Below, piece after piece: positions 47,400 to 64,000 of a stretch of DNA of 64,000 nucleotides. Position 1 is the first letter of the stretch; each line of letters starts with the position of its first letter. The stretch lies in assembly GCF_030035675.1 (NCBI RefSeq), contig NC_084482.1, positions 76,359,120 to 76,423,119 on the forward strand, in the 5' to 3' direction. The translations under genes and the position numbers were made by a program. Below the pieces are notes generated by a model. That model had not been told where the DNA came from. It ran no database searches and saw only the letters and a program-made list of their open reading frames with translations. Source of the stretch: Rhineura floridana (Eukaryota > Chordata > Lepidosauria > Squamata > Rhineuridae).

Positions 47400-48130
47400 A
47401 GATACCTGCTGACGCGATTGAGAGCCTTCCGAAGCTTCAGTACCGACATACTCCCTGCTGTCACAGCCGCAGGTTGCAAAGTCTTAAAGCCGAACCCCCC
47501 ACGAAGAAAGGGACTGCTGACCAGGAGGACGAGCAGCAGCAGCATCTATTATTTTCCCTTCGTCCAACCGCCTCCCCACAAATCCACTTCACTCCCCTCA
47601 TCTTACCGTAGAAGTCCGGGAGATAAAGTAGGACGACGGCTAGGCTCTCCAGGCGAGCGTAACAAGGAATGCCAGATCCTGTAATACCAAATAAGTAATC
47701 CAACATACAGCGCGATGGTCACGCCCGCCCCAGAGATGCTAGAAACGACGGGAAGGTTTGTTATGAAGATAAAGACTCAGCAGCCGCTCCCCTCTGCTTC
47801 TCCCTTCTCCATTTACAGGGCCATTGCCCCTCTCCCTCGTAGGCCAAGCCCCCTCAACCCTTCTCCCGAAGCGAAGCACTGAATATCACGGATCCAAGGC
47901 AGCCTCTCCCAGACCCCGACAAGATCTTCAGAAACCGCCTTCTCGCGTCCCGTCTCCAAGGAGAAACAGCTTCCGGCGCGGAGTAATGACGGCATCATCT
48001 CGCTTTTTCTTAAGAGGCCGACTTGGTAGCTCTGCAGTTTTCCCAGCACTATTCTTTCTTTTTAAGAGGCCACCATGCAACTCAGTGTAGTTTAAGGGGC
48101 GGGCCTTTCGTGTGGCGGCACTGGACTGCT
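47400..48130 (-). promoter_or_regulatory. FBXW9 promoter and non-coding first exon region
   Basis: GC- and CpG-rich island upstream of the FBXW9 coding exon. A strong minus-strand donor TACG|GTAAGA at 47606-47605 can join the acceptor just before 46155, and an alternative CAG|GTATCT is at about 47405. A GGGGCGGGCC Sp1-like box lies near 48096 and a GCGCGAAA E2F-like site near 48160, within a nine-base inverted pair GGCCTTTCG and CGAAAGGCC. The start site is inferred. Confidence 0.6.
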
Positions 48131-48713
48131 TGCAACGTGGATATCTGCAGGCTGCTTGCGCGAAAGGCCTGCCTTATAGAATAGGCCTTGCTTCCCTCAG
48201 CATATATAGCGCAGAATTGCCGTTTCAGTAAATAAAGCCAGTTGTCGTACCATTTTAAGGGCTCGAGAACTAGTTGTCTTCCCTTGTCATAATGGACTGC
48301 GATCAACTATTGGCTAAATCAAACATGGCCAACCCAGAAGATTGCATTAGAAACACATCTGCAGATCAGGTTTTCAAGAACTAAAATAAGGCAACTGTAG
48401 CCATTATATAAGGTTTTGGGTTTTTTTAAACTACAAATTTTAGCATAAGGCAATTCATGAGTTGCATCTTTTAACGAAGAAAGTCGAATTTGATACCTGC
48501 ACCTAAAACCTTACTCTGGTAAATCAAAATTCGCTGAACTTTATGACAAGAGAACTTTCAGGTCTAATTTACTGAACATGTTATTCACCAGTGATGAACA
48601 TGTTCAGAAACATGAATTACTATTGTTAGTATACAATTGCCTTAGTACAGCTAACTACATAAGCCCTTTACTAATTACATGTAGACTGGGACATCTTTTA
48701 CCATTGTCTAGAA

Positions 48714-48848
48714 CAGCCTTTCCCAACCAGTGTGCCTCCAGATGTTGTTGGACCACAACTCCCATCAGCCTCAGCCAGCATTGCCAATGGCTGAGGCTGA
48801 TGGGAGTTGTGGTCCAACATCTGGAGGCACACCAGTTGGGAAAGGCTG
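48714..48848. mobile_element. Palindromic hAT miniature element, fresh copy
   Basis: 135 bp, almost a perfect hairpin. Arms of about 60 bases (CAGCCTTTCCCAAC at the left, GTTGGGAAAGGCTG at the right) sit around a short GCATTGCCAAT centre. The exact 8-base duplication GTCTAGAA lies at 48706-48713 and 48849-48856. The 8-base duplication and CAG ends fit hAT. It sits between the FBXW9 promoter and the TNPO2 3' end. Confidence 0.92.
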
Positions 48849-49119
48849 GTCTAGAATAAAGCCTCTGGCTGCAACCTTATTTACAAGCTAATTAAAATCT
48901 ACTGAAGTCCACTATGCTTGCTGTGAATAGTTAGTATCCTTCTGCTTTGTTTCCAGAAGACTACAAGCTCATAGTCAGTCAATCTCACCTTAAGAACTCA
49001 ATGTGAATATGGTTTTCTCAGGAAACTGCCTTCTTTCTAGGGTTATTAAAAATCTGCACTGATTTCCTGTTGTGTTCTGGACTCAATTCAAGGTGCTGGT
49101 CAATAAAGTTAAAGGGATT

Positions 49120-52100
49120 TAAGCAGCTTTGGTAACTTTATTGGCAAAGACATACAACTAAGCTTTAGAAGCACACCAAGGTAAATCACAAACCAAAAAT
49201 GTCACTTTTGGTGGAAATAGGATTTCATCATTCCACATAACATTGATGCACTTCTGAACTAGCAGGGGTATATAATCATTCCACCAATATACATGTTGGC
49301 ATTGTGAAAATTTGGAAATTCTATCAAAGCCAAGTGAGCTACAGCTAAAAGGGACTTTGCAGTTTCCTCTGATGTGATGACAGAACAATTACCTCACAGC
49401 AGGGCAGGCCAATTGAAGGGTTACTAAAGACTTAATATTTGGATTTCTATGGTAACAGAGTCTGGTCACTAGGACTTTTATCAGAAATACACATCACATT
49501 GATGAAAAGAAACTGATGAGAAACATGGAAACTGGAGTCACAAGAATTTTTTTAGTTGACAAAAAATTATACATAAAATGAGAAAAATCTCATTTGAGCA
49601 AGGTGCAAGCAGCTGCTTCAACACTAGGTACACTGCAGTTCCACCATTGGAAACATTACGGCACATTTACAAATATACAAATCCAGGATTAACAAACAGG
49701 AGGCAATACTAGAAGCACTTGTACAAAAGACAAATTCCATTTCAAGAGGCAGTCAAGTCAAGTAGCTTAAACTTCACTGGATGTATGAAGAGTTCACAGC
49801 CTTCTTTCTAAATTTCTGGGCACAAGCCAGGCCTCTGCCTGCCATAGGTGCACATTTCTTGCCCATGGGTTTAAAAACAAATTGATTTCCCAACAGAACC
49901 CTCAGCTTTTTCCCTCAGGATCCGATAGGGGAAGTTGAGATTGAGGCACAAGAGGGAACACTTTTAATAAAATCATTAAAATGCAAAGAACTAGCCAATT
50001 GCTTCCAGAGACCTGCTCGAGTTCCACACTATTAAAAAGACAAATTGAGGAATGCATTTGCAAGTTTACTATCTTTTTTTGAACCAGGTATCTCAGAAGA
50101 GTGCAGAGGTGACCCCCAGCAATCAGATCAAAGGATGAAGAGAACAGTTTTCACTCGGATATGTTCTGTCTCTAAACTGAAAAGGGTTTTAGGTCCCAAA
50201 GCCTGCACAATAATGCCCAAGCAAGTTCTACGACAAAGCTCTGAGAACTGCAAGCACTGTAACATGTGAAACAGAGGCCAGGGACTGAAAGGAAAATTGA
50301 GAGGGAAAAAGCATCAGTGAAGTTTAAGTTACTGAGCAATCTCACAAATACTTTCAGAAATTCACCCTGCTGTACTCAGTGTCACTGTCAACTGCTGTCA
50401 AAGAAAGCATCTCCTTATCCCAGAAAAGGGGTGTCCATCCTCTGTCATGCATGTCTTCTTTAGTATCTTAGTCAACCCACCACTGTATCTACCATGCCAG
50501 TGCAATGCAGGATATGAGGCACAGTTCAACCCAGTTGTCTGGCTACCAATCCTGATGCTGCCCAAGTTCCTTTGGGGTCTGCTCTGAAGCTGTGGCTGTG
50601 GCTCAGTTCACTGGTCTCTTCTTCCTCATCACGCCGCCTGCTGGCAATCCGTTCCTTGGTCAAGCTCTATTCATGTTGACTCTGCAGAATATTCCTGGTG
50701 ACTTTTTTCATCCCTAGCACTCCCCACTTCTACAGACGTTGCTCTCATCAGGTGAAGCAGTACCCCCTTTCCCCCATATCCTAGCTGCCTTTGGGAAAAT
50801 AGGCTTGCTTCTACTTCACATCCTCTTCACTTACAATTAAAAAGCTATGGCTTCACTATATCAAATTCGTTCAGCAAACCCCAGATAATATTTTCCAGGG
50901 ATTAAACACATTTGGGTCTAATGAGAATTCCTTAAGACAGCAACTCCGCTAAGCATGCAGCAAAAGCTACGAGCTTCCACTGGCCATGCATGGAGGGCTC
51001 TATTTTATTAATTCCTCTATGCTTTATGTTTACTGCTCCAAAATGGTGGATGCGGTGTAGAACTCCCTTGTCAGAACGTGTAAATTACCATTATGTACAA
51101 ATGCCACTCTGACCACAATAGCGTAGGACACAACGGTGTGCCATACAAAAATGATCAAGTGCACATTGGTCTCCGCCTGCCTTTGGCCAGATGGAATTCC
51201 GTTTCCCTCCTTGCTCTCTCTTGCCTCCTACAGATGCAATAATGCAATAGCAGTGTCACAAAGTAACCGCTGAACAACAGGGTAACAGATTCATTGCACT
51301 GTGGCATCTTCTTAAAAAATGAAGAAATGCTTCTCCAACAGTATTTCTTATGATAAGGACTGCTCCCTAGATGGCAGGCAGGTCCCCACAAAGTCAGAGG
51401 CTGCTTTTGCTCCAAGCATCACATCCAGCACACAGTGCCATGGCAACTATGGCAAAAAGGGTTTGTGGGTTTCCTTAAGATTCCTAGATGAAAATGCTTA
51501 CACTTAGTCATTATGGGCTACTCACAGGTTCACTAGTCTACTTCTTGGTCACCATGCAGTCTTGAAAAGGTGAATAGCTGATCTCTTGAACACCGGTGAC
51601 TGGAAATATACAGCAGTATAACCCCCTTGGATTGAGTTTTAACCCTTCCCTCTTCATCAGCTGGTATTAAACCATTATATCTTTTAATCCCATTTTAAAA
51701 CCCGATCCTTTATTTATTCATTTATTTATTTATTAGCTAGTCCTTTATGATGGCCCCTAGACAGATCCCCTTCTCAGGAGTGTTGCAGTTTAAGATTGCT
51801 CCCCTTTCTCAGCCCAGGTCCAAGTCCCACCCCACCCCATTCCACCAACGATGGTCTCTGAGTGAAGAGACCTTTTACCTTCCGCTAGTGAGATACCCTG
51901 GTTTTTGTTTAAATTGGTCACGGAGGCCCACCCTCCCCCCAACTTTTTAAATTTCAGGAGATGGGGAGTGAAGTCATTTTATGTCCCACAATGCTCTTCC
52001 CTTCCTCCCTAACCCCCCATTAACAGGGATTTGCAACACTGGGTTGTAGACGAGTTCCCAGTATCCCTCCCAGCGCACACAGGAACCTGAGGAAAGAAAG

Positions 52101-52760
52101 AGATAAGCAGTGTTAAACAGAAGCAAAAGTAACCAGCAGAGTATGCCTGACAAATCCCACACAGAGCTTCACATCATTCAGAGCTCCTAGTCAAGCTCAT
52201 GCAAACTACTAGTATGCATTGGAGGACAGACAACTAACTTGATTAATCTCTGTGCTGCCAAACTGTGGTCAAAGCCATAGGGTAGGGTGGATTTTGACCT
52301 CTTCTGCTAACATTCATCAGCAAATATTAATATGGAAGGGCTGACCCTCAAATATCAGGAAAAGAGGAATTACAGTTGGGGAACTTGGGCTTTCCTGCAC
52401 TGCCATCTCACAACACATCCCATAGCAAAGCTCCTTTTTTGCTACATCTTGAGCCACAGCATGGCTAAAAGGATGCTCCCTATACAGGATATTCATTGTT
52501 TGATCCCCACATTTCCATTCTTAAGAGCCTCTGCTCAATGTCACCTAAGCACTGACTCTGCATCACTGACAGGACAACCGAGTACAGACCACCTCAGTTG
52601 TCTCCAGCATTCAATTCCTCCCTTCCACCTTAGCTTCTCACCTCAATAGCTCCATTCCCTTCTTAGTCTCTTCTTCCCTACCCCACCGCAATTAAATCCG
52701 TTAGAGATGTAACACTATCCCACATGCTAGAGACTTACCGAGTACGGTTTCACTGTTTGC
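49120..52760 (-). other. TNPO2: TNPO2 3'UTR, with one intron
   Basis: After the stop at 52763-52761, a donor ACTCG|GTAAGT occurs at 52738-52737. A strong acceptor CTTTCTTTCCTCAG ends at 52087. So 52087-52738 is probably a 3'UTR intron, and 49120-52086 a terminal exon with no recognisable transposon over most of its length. The junction is only 22 bases after the stop, too close to trigger nonsense-mediated decay. Short open frames inside have no conserved product. Confidence 0.6.
49137..49142 (-). terminator. TNPO2: TNPO2 polyadenylation signal AATAAA
   Basis: Plus-strand TTTATT at 49137-49142 gives AATAAA on minus. It sits at the end of the repeat-poor 3'UTR block and before the FBXW9 promoter, so it is the best candidate for the TNPO2 end. 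Confidence 0.5.
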
Positions 52761-63861
<11,101 letters not shown>

Positions 63862-64000
63862 CTATAAATTGGAGAAGAGAAAACCATTTACCTCAAAGAA
63901 AACACAAAGCCTCAATAAGACCACATCAAGCTTCACCAAGCAACAGTTTGAACAGGAACACTTGTGCTATGAAAACAACAGACTGGAAGATTAAGACTAA

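Noticed and set aside
47083-47684. Overlapping plus-strand frames near the FBXW9 promoter
   Set aside because: GC-rich promoter and minisatellite sequence without conserved product; they overlap the probable FBXW9 first exon on the other strand.
52332-52649. 105-codon plus-strand frame
   Set aside because: Sits in the TNPO2 3'UTR intron on the opposite strand; no recognisable protein.

Overview
This is vertebrate nuclear DNA, most likely from a squamate reptile (a lizard or snake). The coding is split into small exons with GT/AG borders. The repeats are a squamate mixture: Bov-B (RTE) LINEs, a tRNA-derived SINE with a Bov-B tail (Sauria SINE type), 5S-rRNA-derived SINEs, CR1, L1 and L2-group LINEs, Penelope-like elements, and hAT, Tc1 and Tigger-type miniature transposons. 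The species cannot be told from this window.

Four host genes are present, in the order known from human chromosome 19p13. WDR83OS (Asterix), minus strand, has exons 1 and 2 at 6.94 and 1.98-1.87 kb; its remaining exons lie beyond the left edge. WDR83 (MORG1), plus strand, is complete in nine coding exons (8.78-15.75 kb, 316 codons plus stop) and shares a divergent GC-rich promoter region with WDR83OS near 6.5-7.2 kb. FBXW9, minus strand, is complete in nine coding exons (46.15-26.02 kb, 485 codons plus stop), with a promoter region near 47.4-48.1 kb. TNPO2 (transportin-2), minus strand, contributes its last eight coding exons (63.86-52.76 kb, 266 codons plus stop). A 3'UTR intron and a long terminal 3'UTR exon follow, ending near 49.1 kb; its earlier exons lie beyond the right edge. 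I rebuilt the exon borders by hand and all reading phases join. DHPS sits between WDR83 and FBXW9 in human; I saw no exon of it here.

The space between exons is mostly mobile-element debris. The WDR83OS intron 1 holds four L2-group LINE pieces and a Sauria-type SINE. The WDR83-FBXW9 interval holds a nearly full-length Bov-B, a Tigger-like miniature element and a SINE fragment. One FBXW9 intron holds a cluster of Penelope-like pieces with large inverted repeats. The next holds an L1 split by a second Bov-B. A third holds a CR1. TNPO2 introns hold a Tc1-like miniature element, L2, CR1 and 5S-SINE pieces and a short Bov-B deletion derivative.

The four genes are housekeeping genes of separate pathways: membrane-protein biogenesis (WDR83OS), MAPK scaffolding and splicing (WDR83), SCF ubiquitin ligase substrate choice (FBXW9) and nuclear import (TNPO2). 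Nothing suggests they form a pathway together; their adjacency is old synteny. The most interesting non-genic points are the shared Bov-B/SINE junction, the Penelope-like inverted repeats with hammerhead-like cores, and several miniature transposons with visible target-site duplications.
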